64,000 bases of DNA from Sphingomonas sp. Leaf242 (lineage in GTDB: Bacteria > Pseudomonadota > Alphaproteobacteria > Sphingomonadales > Sphingomonadaceae): NCBI RefSeq assembly GCF_001422045.1, contig NZ_LMLW01000011.1, forward strand, positions 278,557 through 342,556, given 5' to 3'. Positions 39,497 to 49,046 of the stretch are shown piece by piece. Position 1 is the stretch's first letter. Every line of letters starts with the position of its first letter. A program made the position numbers and the translations under genes. Under the pieces are notes generated by a model. The model ran no database searches. It was not told the DNA's origin and saw only the letters and a list, made by a program, of their open reading frames with translations.

Positions 39497-42487
39497 GACG
39501 CCGTACAGCGCGTGGTGCGCGAGGATGAAGAGCGTGCGGCCGTCAGCGCCGCCGATCACGAGCTGGAGCGGCCGTTCGGGGACATCGATCCGCCGCAGCA
39601 GCGTACCGGCCGGATCGTAGACGAACACCTGCCCGTTCGCGACGTAGAGATTGCCGGCGGCATCGTGCGCGACGCTCTCGCCGCCACGATCCGCGACAAT
39701 CGTGAGATCGGTGACGCGACCCTGGTCGCCGACTAGGCCCGAATAGGTGCGCCCTTCGGAGGCGTTGGTGAGCACGACGCGCTCGCCGGGCTTGGCGGCA
39801 ACGAAGCCGTTCGCGTCGAGCGTGTCCGACCAGCGCCAACCCTGATGATCGTCCGGCCCCTGGTTCCACACGCGGAACGCGGGCAATGCCAGCGAGCCGT
39901 CGGGCGAGACATATTCCTGCGGCTTGGCCTCGCCCATCTTCGTCGTGAAGAAGTCGGTCATCGTCGGGAACTGGTACGTCGTCGGATCGATCCGGTCGGC
40001 AAACTCGCCATTCGCCCACACGTTGACGGGCAGCACCGTTGCGGCATCGCGGCGCGCGCGGACCGGGGTGGGCGGGATCACCGTCACCGCAGCCGGCTTG
40101 GCCGGATCGATGCTGTAGACGGTGCCGTCGCGGCCCGCCGAGGACAGCACGAGCAGGTCGCCCGAGCGATCGACCGCAAGGTTTACCGCATCGAGCGGTG
40201 CCTCCGCGACGATCGACAGCCCCTCGGTCTTCGACCAGCCGTGGATCCGCTGGAACTGGCGATCGATGAAGTACAATTTGCCCTTCGCATCGACCGCACC
40301 GCCGGCGATCGAATAGAAACCGTCGGCAAGCTTTTCGACGCCCGGCGATACCGGCACCGCCGATGCCGTCGCGGCGGCCGCGGGTGCCGCCGGAACGTCG
40401 AGCTTGGCGAATTCGAGTTCACGGACCTCCTGCTGGCGGGTCATGTCCTTGATGGCGTTCTCGAACGGGAATTTGCTCGCGCGCAGATACGTGCCGCAGC
40501 CCTTCGTGTCGCAACTCGCGAACCCGCTCTCGGCGTTCACATGGACGTTGCGAAAGCGGATATCGCCCGAATTGTAGAGCTTCACCGCGGCGTCCATCGG
40601 CTTGATCGAGCGCGTGACGCGGTAGCCGTGATAATTGGCGAACAGGATGTTGCGCGAATTGCGGATCTCGGTCGAGATGGCGTTGACGCCGTCGCGCACC
40701 TCCTGCTCGGTCTGCGGCGCGAGGAACTCCCAGTTCTCGACATGATCGAGGACGATTTCCGCGCGATAGTGATGCTCGGCCGACAGCTCGTAGACATGGC
40801 CCGGCGTCTTGGTGTTCGAGACGTGGAACCCGGCCGAAGCGAGCGTGTTCGGCGACCACAGGGCAGCGAAAGTGCCGCCGCCGCCATCCGTGACCCAGAT
40901 GCTCGGATACTGGCCGTCGAAGCGGGCGCGCGGATCGCCGAAGCCGATCGGGCTGCCCTTGGTCAGCACGGTCCCGCCGCCGCCCTGAATCTTGACGTCG
41001 TTGACCATCGACGCCTCACCCGCCTTCCACAGCAGCGCGGTCGCGCGCGGGTTCACGCCGCCGGTCCAAAGGCCGAGGCCGGAGACGATCGCGTTGCCGC
41101 CCTTCGCGCTCTGCAGCAGCGCCTTCGGCCCGCCGACGCCCATATAGGCAGGCGTCTCATCGGGCAGGTATAGATGCGTCAGGCTCGGGTGAAGCGCGAT
41201 CAGCACGCTGTCGGGCCGCAGCCTGATCGTATCGGTGACGCGGTAGCGACCGACCGGGAGATACACCACACGGTGCGTATCGATCGCGCGCTGCAACGCC
41301 GCGGTGTCGTCGGTCGTGTCGTCGCCCTTCACGCCCAGATCGTGCGCGTTCGCCCAGTCGCGCACCGGCGGCAGCGCGGCAATCGCGGGCTTGCGTCGCT
41401 CGGGCAGGCGCGCGAGCGGCGCCATGGCGATATCCGTCGCATAGGCACCGATCTGGCCGAGCCCGGCGAGCTTCAGGCCGTAGGAGAAATCGCCGACCCG
41501 GTAGCGTGCCCCTGCCCCGGCGACGGTCTTGCCGCTGTCGCGAAACCGCACGAAAGTCGGCGTGTTCACCGCGACCGCATTGTCGAACCCGATCTGCGTG
41601 AAGACGCTGCTTTCGTTCGACACGACGACGCCGGCCTTCGCGACGTTCTCGAAGCGGACGTCCTTGCCGTACAGTGAATCCGAATAGCCGCGATCGATCT
41701 CGATTCCGACCGGCGTATCGCGGATCGCAACGTTGACCAGAGTCAGGTCGACCTCGTGTTCACGGATCGCCGCGTCGCGCTGGCCCTGGAAGTCGGAGTC
41801 GATCAGCGTGAACTGCCAGGCGGGCGACGTCTTCTCCGACATGATGCCGTAGCGGCCACCGAAGAACTTCAGATCCTCGAACTCGTTGCCCGCCTGATAG
41901 ACGCCGGCGAGGCCAGAGCCGATATGGAAGTCGACATGCCGCAGATAGCCGTGCTGCGCGACGCGGAACCGCACCGCGACCGCGCCGGCATTGCCCGCGC
42001 CGATCCGGAAATCGACGTTCGACAGTGCGGAATAGAAGGTGCTCGACGTCGCGTCGAAGATCGCCGGGTCGAACGGCACGCTGGTGGGCGGCGGGACCGG
42101 CGCCTTGCCGACGCGGTACTGGTCCTCGCCGGTGAACGCGACCATCGCCGCGACGCCCGACGCATAGCCCGCGCTGTTGTCGCCCAGCACGATTTCCGGA
42201 CGGGTCGGACCGACACCGAAGATCCGGACGGCGGAGCGGACGAAGATGGTGCGGCTGATCCGGTAGCGCCCGGACGGCAGGAACACGACACCGCCATGCC
42301 CCCCCGCTGCGGCGGCATCGATCGCCTGCTGGAGCGCGACGCTGTCGTCGGCGCGGCCGTCGCCGACACCCTTGACGGTGATCGCGCGCGGATCGGCGGG
42401 GGCGGTCAGGTAGACCGAGGTCGTTTTCGCCGAGGCCGGCGTCGAAAGCAGCAGCACCGCGGCGCCAAGCAGCCATCTCGCGTCCAT
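39488..42487 (-). CDS. Secreted double beta-helix (pectate-lyase-3/GH55-like) protein with C-terminal propeller
   Basis: 999 residues. Signal peptide (WLLGAAVLLLSTPASA). Two Pectate_lyase_3 modules, each opening with a GxGDxxxDD...ALQxAID signature: KGVGDGRADDSVALQQAID (~40) and LGVKGDDTTDDTAALQRAID (~385), the arrangement of GH55 exo-beta-1,3-glucanases. From about 720 on, short repeats such as GAVDAKGKLYFIDRQFQRIHGW and GNLYVANGQVFVYD look like an SMP-30/gluconolactonase-type beta-propeller. A paralogue lies at 45844. Substrate unknown; gluconate genes nearby suggest a glucose-derived acid as the end product. Confidence 0.8.
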   Translation of the reverse strand: MDARWLLGAAVLLLSTPASAKTTSVYLTAPADPRAITVKGVGDGRADDSVALQQAIDAAAAGGHGGVVFLPSGRYRISRTIFVRSAVRIFGVGPTRPEIVLGDNSAGYASGVAAMVAFTGEDQYRVGKAPVPPPTSVPFDPAIFDATSSTFYSALSNVDFRIGAGNAGAVAVRFRVAQHGYLRHVDFHIGSGLAGVYQAGNEFEDLKFFGGRYGIMSEKTSPAWQFTLIDSDFQGQRDAAIREHEVDLTLVNVAIRDTPVGIEIDRGYSDSLYGKDVRFENVAKAGVVVSNESSVFTQIGFDNAVAVNTPTFVRFRDSGKTVAGAGARYRVGDFSYGLKLAGLGQIGAYATDIAMAPLARLPERRKPAIAALPPVRDWANAHDLGVKGDDTTDDTAALQRAIDTHRVVYLPVGRYRVTDTIRLRPDSVLIALHPSLTHLYLPDETPAYMGVGGPKALLQSAKGGNAIVSGLGLWTGGVNPRATALLWKAGEASMVNDVKIQGGGGTVLTKGSPIGFGDPRARFDGQYPSIWVTDGGGGTFAALWSPNTLASAGFHVSNTKTPGHVYELSAEHHYRAEIVLDHVENWEFLAPQTEQEVRDGVNAISTEIRNSRNILFANYHGYRVTRSIKPMDAAVKLYNSGDIRFRNVHVNAESGFASCDTKGCGTYLRASKFPFENAIKDMTRQQEVRELEFAKLDVPAAPAAAATASAVPVSPGVEKLADGFYSIAGGAVDAKGKLYFIDRQFQRIHGWSKTEGLSIVAEAPLDAVNLAVDRSGDLLVLSSAGRDGTVYSIDPAKPAAVTVIPPTPVRARRDAATVLPVNVWANGEFADRIDPTTYQFPTMTDFFTTKMGEAKPQEYVSPDGSLALPAFRVWNQGPDDHQGWRWSDTLDANGFVAAKPGERVVLTNASEGRTYSGLVGDQGRVTDLTIVADRGGESVAHDAAGNLYVANGQVFVYDPAGTLLRRIDVPERPLQLVIGGADGRTLFILAHHALYGVSL

Positions 42488-42541
42488 CGTCCGTCTCCCC
42501 GTAAAAGCAGTGTGCCCGTCGATCGCTCGCGAGCCGAACGT

Positions 42542-42799
42542 TCAGGCGGCGTGCAACACCAGGCCGTGCGCGACGATCGCGACCTGGGTTCGGTTGCGGA
42601 CGTTCAGCTTGCGCATCAGCGCGGTCATGTGCGCCTTCACGGTCGCCTCGGCGATACCGAGGTCGTACGCGATCTGTTTGTTGAGCAGTCCGGAATGGAC
42701 GCCGTGCAGCACCTTGATCTGGGTCGGCGTGAGCTGCGGCGATACCGGGATGGCTGGCAGCTGCCGGTGCTGCGAGACGGTCTGGGTGGTCCCTTGCAT
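42542..42799 (-). CDS. Free-standing LuxR-type DNA-binding domain protein
   Basis: 85 residues, essentially one GerE/LuxR helix-turn-helix (LTPTQIKVLHGVHSGLLNKQ to the end), with no receiver or ligand domain. The start at 42799 is chosen because AGGAGG is 6 nt away; the ATG at 42805 overlaps that site. Most similar in layout to the C-terminal part of NarL/FixJ regulators. It lies between the first beta-helix gene and the divergent gluconate permease gene, so it may regulate either or both. Confidence 0.8.
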   Translation of the reverse strand: MQGTTQTVSQHRQLPAIPVSPQLTPTQIKVLHGVHSGLLNKQIAYDLGIAEATVKAHMTALMRKLNVRNRTQVAIVAHGLVLHAA

Positions 42800-42855
42800 G
42801 GTCATCCTCCTCCTGTTTCGGCCCGTGGGTGCGATCCATTTGAATGGATTCGGTT

Positions 42856-42931
42856 GGACAGGTTTTCCGTATGCGCCCCGGATTTATCGGCAATCAAGCC
42901 TTTTCTGTTGGCGGCAGGCAAAAACCTGTCC
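42856..42931. promoter_or_regulatory. Inverted pair of GGACAGGTTTT sites in the divergent region
   Basis: GGACAGGTTTT at 42856-42866 and its exact reverse complement AAAACCTGTCC at 42921-42931, 54 nt apart. They sit between the solo LuxR gene (minus) and the gluconate permease gene (plus), a natural position for operators of the LuxR-type or FadR-type regulator. They may instead be halves of promoters. Confidence 0.45.
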
Positions 42932-43054
42932 TACAGCTAGAGCCATATCGGCAGGCGAGAAACGCCGCCGGATCGAGCGGGGAGCGATGATGAAGGCGCA
43001 AGCACCGGACCGTCAGCCAGCACGTCGCGACGCCCCTGCGATCGGCGCAGCGCA

Positions 43055-44401
43055 ATGATCGGCGGCGACCTGCGGCTGGTGATCGCCGCGCTCTCCGGCA
43101 TCCTGCTCGCCGTGCTGATGATCGTCAAAGGCCGCCTGCACCCCTTCATCGGCCTGCTGTGCGGCGCGTTCACCGTCGGCCTGCTCGCCGGCCTGCCGCT
43201 CCCCGATGTGGCGAAAGCCGTGCAGAAGGGCGTCGGCGATATCATCGGCGGTACCGGGCTGGTCGTCGCGCTCGGCTTGTCGCTTGGCGCGATGCTGCAT
43301 CTATCGGGCGCCGCGGCCTCGTTGGCGAAGGGCGCGCTGCGCCTGACCGGCGTGCGCGCCGCGCCGTGGGCGACGCTGGGGATCGCGATCGTCGTCGGCC
43401 TGCCGTTGTTCTTCGAAACCGGGCTCGTGCTGCTGCTGCCGATCGTCGTCGCCGCAGCGGAGGAAATGACCGGCCAGGACGGCGCGGCGCGCGATGCCGC
43501 CAAGCTGCGGCTGATCATGCCCGCGCTCGCGGGGCTCGGCGTGGTCCATGCGCTGGTGCCGCCGCATCCGGGGCCGCTGCTCGCGGTCGAGGCGCTCGGT
43601 GCCAATCTCGGCCGGACGATGCTGTACGGCATCCTGATCGCGATCCCGACCGCGGTCATCGCGGGACCACTGCTGGCGAAGTTCACCACGCGGGGCGTGC
43701 GGCTGGTATCGCCCGTACTCCGCGAGACCGGGCTCGCGATCGCGCCGCCCCCTCGCGCGCTGTCGCTGCTGATCGTGCTGCTGCCGGTGCTGATGATCGC
43801 GACCGGCGAGCTTGGCCAGATGGCGCCGTCGCTGAAGGGCGCGGCCTGGCTGGTCGCCGCGAGCAACCCGGTGGTCGCGCTGCTGCTGACCAACCTGATC
43901 GCGCTGCCGCTGCTGTTCGGCCGGCGGCTGCGCGAGGTCGCGATCCAGGATGCAGTGTGGCACGAGACGATGGGCGCGGCCGGCGCAATCCTGCTCGCGA
44001 TCGGTGCGGGGGGGGCGTTGAAGCAGGTGCTGGTGACAGCGGGGCTTTCGGACCTGCTCGCGCGGACCGTGCTGATGTATTCGATCTCGCCGCTGCTGCT
44101 CGGCTGGCTGGTCGCGGTGGCGATCCGACTCGCGGCAGGCTCGGCGACCGTCGCGACGATCACCGCGGTCGGGATCATGCCCGGCGTGGTCGCGAGTTCG
44201 GGCGTGTCGCCGGAACTGGTCGTGCTGGCGATCGGCGCGGGCTCGGTGTTCTTCAGCCACGTCAACGATCCGGGGTTCTGGCTGGTGAAAAGCTATGTCG
44301 GCACGAGTACCGCCGACACGTTCCGGACCTGGTCGCTGCTCGAAACCGCGATCTCGGTGGTCGGCCTCGTCCTCGTGATGGCGCTCAGCTATGTCGTCTG
44401 A
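43055..44401 (+). CDS. GntP-family gluconate:H+ symporter
   Basis: 448 residues, about 12-14 hydrophobic helices. GLPLFFETGLVLLLPI and HALVPPHPGPL are GntP-family signatures; FFSHVNDPGFWLVK near the C terminus is too. Imports gluconate or related sugar acids across the inner membrane. The last 11 nt overlap the FadR-type regulator gene. The Shine-Dalgarno is weak. Confidence 0.92.
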   Translation: MIGGDLRLVIAALSGILLAVLMIVKGRLHPFIGLLCGAFTVGLLAGLPLPDVAKAVQKGVGDIIGGTGLVVALGLSLGAMLHLSGAAASLAKGALRLTGVRAAPWATLGIAIVVGLPLFFETGLVLLLPIVVAAAEEMTGQDGAARDAAKLRLIMPALAGLGVVHALVPPHPGPLLAVEALGANLGRTMLYGILIAIPTAVIAGPLLAKFTTRGVRLVSPVLRETGLAIAPPPRALSLLIVLLPVLMIATGELGQMAPSLKGAAWLVAASNPVVALLLTNLIALPLLFGRRLREVAIQDAVWHETMGAAGAILLAIGAGGALKQVLVTAGLSDLLARTVLMYSISPLLLGWLVAVAIRLAAGSATVATITAVGIMPGVVASSGVSPELVVLAIGAGSVFFSHVNDPGFWLVKSYVGTSTADTFRTWSLLETAISVVGLVLVMALSYVV

Positions 44402-45098
44402 CCCCAAGCCCCCCTTACCCTCGACCGAAGGCCGGCTGGCGGACCGCGCCTATACCGGCATCGTCCGGATCATCACCGAAGACGATCTGGCGATCGGCGA
44501 CCGCCTGCCGTCGGAGGCCAAGCTCGCGGCGACGTTCGGGATGTCGCGCACCATCGTCCGCGAGGCGCTGGCACGGCTCGCTTCGGACGGCATCACGCAG
44601 GCGCGGCTCGGTGCGGGCTCGTTCGTCAAGCGCCGGCCGTCCGCTCGGCTCGGCACGCACATGCCCATGGATGCGCTCGCGACGACGCTCGGCACCTATG
44701 AAGTCCGCTTCGTGCTGGAGGCGGAGGCGGCGCGCCTCGCGGCGCAGCGCCGCTCCGATCGCCAGCTCGACGCGATCGAGCGCGCGCTAGAGGCGCTGCG
44801 GAGCGCGTTGCTGTCCAACGCATCGGCGCATGACGAGGACTGGCAGCTTCACCGCGCGATCGCCGAGGCGACCGGCAATGCGGCGTTCCTGCCGGTGTTC
44901 GATCACCTCCAGGACGAGGTGATGCGAATCCTGCGCGCGGGCGTGGATATCTCGCGGTCGCGGCCGCCCGAGGTGATCGGTGCGATGATGGAGGAGCATG
45001 ATGCGATCGTCGAGGCGATCCGCGCGCAGGACGCGGACGGCGCAGCGCTGGCGATGCGCTGGCACCTGTCGCAGGGTCGCAAGCGGCTGATGCCATGA
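44391..45098 (+). CDS. GntR/FadR-family transcriptional regulator
   Basis: 235 residues. N-terminal winged helix (LPSEAKLAATFGMSRTIVREALARLASDGI) and an all-helical FCD ligand domain with the metal-binding His residues in DEDWQLHRAIAEATGN and EEHDAIVEAI. Probably represses the gluconate genes until a sugar acid binds. Overlaps the permease gene. Confidence 0.9.
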   Translation: MSSDPKPPLPSTEGRLADRAYTGIVRIITEDDLAIGDRLPSEAKLAATFGMSRTIVREALARLASDGITQARLGAGSFVKRRPSARLGTHMPMDALATTLGTYEVRFVLEAEAARLAAQRRSDRQLDAIERALEALRSALLSNASAHDEDWQLHRAIAEATGNAAFLPVFDHLQDEVMRILRAGVDISRSRPPEVIGAMMEEHDAIVEAIRAQDADGAALAMRWHLSQGRKRLMP

Positions 45099-45118
45099 CC
45101 GCGCGGTGTCGCCGGGGC

Positions 45119-45673
45119 TTAGCCTCGCGGAAATTGCGCGCTCAGCCAAGCAAGCGCGTCCTCGCTCAACCGCTCGGGCGTCAGCGCGGCATCGAGCGTG
45201 ATCGCGCACTCGCCGGGCGATGGCCGTTCGAGTGTCGCAAGCTGGCTGTCGAGCAGACTGGGCGGCATGTAATGACCGGTGCGGCCTGCGAGACGCCGGG
45301 CGATTTCGTCGGGCGCGGTGTCGAGCAGCACGAAGGCGAGCGGCACTGTGGAGGCTTGCGAGAGTCGCTCCCGGTAGCTGCGTTTCAGCGCGGAGCAGGC
45401 GGCCACCGCAATTCCGGTCTGATTGGCCCGATCCTCCGCCGCCACGCCAATCGCGGCGCCGAGCCGGTCGAGCCACGGCCAGCGATCGGCATCGTCGAGC
45501 GGATGCCCCGATTCCATCTTGGCGACGTTCGCCGCGGAATGGAAATCGTCGCCTTCGAGCAGCGGGCTGTGCAGGTGCCGAGCGAGCAGCGCGGCCAGCG
45601 TCGACTTGCCGCTGCCGCTCACGCCCATGACGACGATCCCGTATGGGCTTTCAGAGTTCACACGATCTGGCAC
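45119..45673 (-). CDS. gntK: Gluconokinase
   Basis: 184 residues. Phosphorylates gluconate to 6-phosphogluconate, feeding the Entner-Doudoroff pathway. Walker A MGVSGSGKST (16-25), EGDDFH and RRLAGRTGHYMPPSLLDSQLATLE are GntK hallmarks. Convergent with the FadR-type gene (20-nt gap) and divergent from the second beta-helix gene. Confidence 0.95.
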   Translation of the reverse strand: MPDRVNSESPYGIVVMGVSGSGKSTLAALLARHLHSPLLEGDDFHSAANVAKMESGHPLDDADRWPWLDRLGAAIGVAAEDRANQTGIAVAACSALKRSYRERLSQASTVPLAFVLLDTAPDEIARRLAGRTGHYMPPSLLDSQLATLERPSPGECAITLDAALTPERLSEDALAWLSAQFPRG

Positions 45674-45843
45674 CGGCCGTCGATATCCTTCGCAACGACC
45701 GAGTGGCCGGGTGTCGATACGCCGCTATCGATCAGATGTTCCGGATTGGCCATTACGACCTTTGTCGCAATCGTCGCGCGCGCCGCGGCAGCCTATCGCT
45801 TTCCGTACAGCGGGAAACGGCCCTCATCGAAGGACGCACAGTC

Positions 45844-48800
45844 ATGACGGCCAGATTTACCGCCGGTTTCGCAGCCCCTCTCCTGGTGGGGCTGCTGGTC
45901 GGAGTGTCCGCCCCCGCTCTTGCCTCGACCTCGGTGTTCGCCACCGCGCCCGTCGATCCGCGCGCGATCACCGTCGCGGCGCGCGGCGACGGCGTCACCG
46001 ACGACAGCGTGGCGATCCAGCGCGCGATCGATGCGGCCGCCGCCGCGTCGAAGAACACCGGCGCGGGCGGGATCGTCTTCCTGCCCGCTGGCCGCTACCG
46101 GATCACGCGCACGCTCTACATGCGGCCGGGCGTCCGCCTGTTCGGGGTCGGCAAGGCCCGCCCGGTGCTCCTGCTCGCGCCGTCGACCCCAGGGTTCCAG
46201 CGCGGCGTCGGCAGCATGGTCTTCTTCACCGGCACCCCGGCTGCAACTCCGGGATCACCGCCGGCACCGCCCGTTCCGGTCCCGCCGCCGACCAGCGTAC
46301 CGTTCGACCCGGCGATCGCGGATGCCAATTCGGGCACCTTCTACACCGCGCTGTCGAACGTCGATTTCGAGATCGGCGAGGGCAATCCGGCCGCGACCGC
46401 GGTCCGCTTCCACGCGGCGCAGCACGCCTATCTCAGCCATATCGACTTCCACCTGGGTTCGGCGCTGGCAGGCGTCTACCAGGTCGGCAATCTGGCTCAG
46501 GACCTGAAGTTCTTCGGGGGCCGCTACGGCATCCTGACCGAGAAGACCTCGCCGGCGTGGCAGTTCACGTTGCTCGATTCGGTCTTCGAGGGTCAGCGCG
46601 ACGCGGCGATCCGCGAGCACGAGGCCGGGCTGACGCTGGTCAACACCGTGATCCGCAACGTCCCCGTCGGGATCGAGATCGATCGCGGCTATGGCGACTG
46701 GCTGTGGGGCAAGGACGTCCGGTTCGAGAACGTCGCCAAGGCCGGCATCGTCATCAGCAACGAGGGCAATGCCTATACGCAGATCGGCTTCGACAACGCG
46801 GTCGGTCAGAATACGCCGACGTTCGCGCGCTTTCGCGACAGCGGCCGCACGGTCGCCGGCCCCGCCGCACGTTACCGCGTCCGCGCGTTCACGTACGGCC
46901 TGACTCTCCCCGCGCTCGGCACCACGGGCAGCTTCGCGACACGAATGGACGCGACGCCGCTGCCCAAAGTCGACCGCCCGCGCGACGCCGCGATCCGTGC
47001 GCTGCCGCCTGTATCGGCCTGGACCAACGTCCGCGATCTCGGCGTGCGCGGCGACGATGTGACCGACGACACCGCCGCGCTCCAGCGGGCGATCGACGGC
47101 CACCGAGTGCTGTATTTTCCCGCCGGGTTCTACCGCGTCTCCGACACGCTGAAACTGCGCGCGGACAGCGTATTAATCGGCCTCCACCCCAGCCTGACGC
47201 AGATCGTCCTCGCCGAGAACAGCCCGGCGTATCGCGGCGTCGGCAGCCCCCGCGCGCTGATCGAAAGCGCGAAGGGCGGCGGCGCGATCGTCTCGGGGCT
47301 CGGCCTGTTCACCGGCGGCAGCAATCCGCGCGCGACCGCGCTGCTATGGCGCGCGGGCGAGCATTCGCTGGTCGACGACGTGAAGTTCCAGGGCGGTCAC
47401 GGTACCTTTGCCGCCGATGGCAGCCGCTTCGATCCCTACAACGCGACGCACACCGCCGACATCGACCCGGCCAAGCGCTGGGACGGGCAATATGCGAGCC
47501 TATGGGTCACCGACGGCGGCGGCGGCACGTTCAACGGCGTGTGGACGCCCGATACCTACGCCGCTGCCGGGCTGCACGTGTCGAACACCAGCACGCCGGG
47601 CTATGTCTACCAGATGTCGGCAGAGCATCACCGACGTGCCGAGATCGTCCTCGACGGGGTGCGCAACTGGCAGTTCCTCGCGCCGCAGACCGAAGAGGAA
47701 GCCGGCGAAAGCCGGGCGACCGTTGCGCTCGAGGTGCGCAATTCGCGCGACATCCTGTTCGCCAATCTCCACGCCTACCGCGTCACGCGGTCGCTCGAAC
47801 CGGCGAAGGCAGCGGTGACGCTGTACGGCTCGACCAACATCCGGTTCCGCAACGTCCACGTCAACGCCGAGAGCGGCTTTTCGACCTGCGACGCGAACGG
47901 CTGCGGCACGTATCTGCGCGCGAGCAAATATCCGTACGAAAACGCGATCGTCGATGTCACGCGCGGCACCGAGATGCGCGAGCGCGAGTTCGCGGTGCTC
48001 GACGTGACCGATACGCCGGCGCCCGCCGCCCCTGCCCCGCTCGCTTCCGTCAAGCAGGTCGCCGATGGCTTCTATTCACTCGGCGGCGGCGCGGTGGATG
48101 CTGCGGGGAAACTGTATTTCGTCGACCGCCAGTTCCAGCGCATCCATGGCTGGTCGGAGAAGGACGGCCTGTCGATCGTCGCCGATGCGCCGCTCGATCC
48201 CGTCAATTTGGCGATCGATCGGTCGGGCACGCTGATGGTGCTCTCGTCCGCAGGACCGACGGGCACGGTCTACGCGATCGACCCGGCGAAACCGCAGGAC
48301 GTGCGCGTGATCGCGCCGACACCGGTCGCCGCGCGCACCGGCGCCGCGGTCGCACTGCCCGGCAGCGTCTGGAACAACGGCGAATTCCGCGATCAATACG
48401 ACGCCGAGACCGACCATTTCACGACCTTGGCGGAGATGTTCGCGCGCGATGCCGCGGTGCCGAAGCCGCTGGAATATGTCTCGCCCGACAATAGCCTCGT
48501 GCTGCCCGCCTACCGCGTCTGGCAGCAGGGGCCGGCGAACCATATCGGCTGGCGGTTCTCCGATACGCTCGACACCTACGGCTTCGTCACCGGCCGGGTC
48601 GGCGCGCGCGTGCACATCGTCAACGGATCCGAGGACACGACCTACACCGGACTGCTCGGCCGCGGCGGCGCGATCACCGATCTCAAGCGCTTCGCGACCC
48701 GCGGCGGGGAGAGCGTGGCGACCGGCCCCGACGGACGCGTCTACGTCGCCAACGGACAGGTGTTCGTCTACGCGGCGGACGGTCGCGAACAGGGCCGTAT

Positions 48801-48900
48801 CGACATCCCCGAACGGCCGCTGCAACTGCTGTTCGGCGGTGCCGACGGACGGACGCTCTACATCCTGACGCACCACGCGCTCTACACCACCCGCCCCTGA
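45844..48900 (+). CDS. Secreted double beta-helix/propeller protein, paralogue of 39488-42487
   Basis: 1018 residues. Signal peptide (PLLVGLLVGVSAPALAS). Same plan as the protein at 39488: helix modules starting ARGDGVTDDSVAIQRAID and LGVRGDDVTDDTAALQRAID, and a C-terminal propeller-like part from about 725. Many long stretches are shared (for example EKTSPAWQFTL, NVHVNAESGF, ERPLQL). It has a Pro-rich insert around 135-155 (PGSPPAPPVPVPPPT) that the paralogue mostly lacks. AAGGAC precedes the ATG. Likely an ancient duplication spanning the gluconate cassette. Confidence 0.8.
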   Translation: MTARFTAGFAAPLLVGLLVGVSAPALASTSVFATAPVDPRAITVAARGDGVTDDSVAIQRAIDAAAAASKNTGAGGIVFLPAGRYRITRTLYMRPGVRLFGVGKARPVLLLAPSTPGFQRGVGSMVFFTGTPAATPGSPPAPPVPVPPPTSVPFDPAIADANSGTFYTALSNVDFEIGEGNPAATAVRFHAAQHAYLSHIDFHLGSALAGVYQVGNLAQDLKFFGGRYGILTEKTSPAWQFTLLDSVFEGQRDAAIREHEAGLTLVNTVIRNVPVGIEIDRGYGDWLWGKDVRFENVAKAGIVISNEGNAYTQIGFDNAVGQNTPTFARFRDSGRTVAGPAARYRVRAFTYGLTLPALGTTGSFATRMDATPLPKVDRPRDAAIRALPPVSAWTNVRDLGVRGDDVTDDTAALQRAIDGHRVLYFPAGFYRVSDTLKLRADSVLIGLHPSLTQIVLAENSPAYRGVGSPRALIESAKGGGAIVSGLGLFTGGSNPRATALLWRAGEHSLVDDVKFQGGHGTFAADGSRFDPYNATHTADIDPAKRWDGQYASLWVTDGGGGTFNGVWTPDTYAAAGLHVSNTSTPGYVYQMSAEHHRRAEIVLDGVRNWQFLAPQTEEEAGESRATVALEVRNSRDILFANLHAYRVTRSLEPAKAAVTLYGSTNIRFRNVHVNAESGFSTCDANGCGTYLRASKYPYENAIVDVTRGTEMREREFAVLDVTDTPAPAAPAPLASVKQVADGFYSLGGGAVDAAGKLYFVDRQFQRIHGWSEKDGLSIVADAPLDPVNLAIDRSGTLMVLSSAGPTGTVYAIDPAKPQDVRVIAPTPVAARTGAAVALPGSVWNNGEFRDQYDAETDHFTTLAEMFARDAAVPKPLEYVSPDNSLVLPAYRVWQQGPANHIGWRFSDTLDTYGFVTGRVGARVHIVNGSEDTTYTGLLGRGGAITDLKRFATRGGESVATGPDGRVYVANGQVFVYAADGREQGRIDIPERPLQLLFGGADGRTLYILTHHALYTTRP

Positions 48901-49046
48901 TCGCCGCTGCCAGCCAAGCTCCTCGACCCAGGCGAAATGCGACGATGGTCGTAGATGTCCGGCTGCACCGCATGCGGTAGAACGCCGCGACAATCGAGCT
49001 TTGGCCGAGCCGAACACGGCCGATGCGAAGTGCAAAAAGGGGACGG

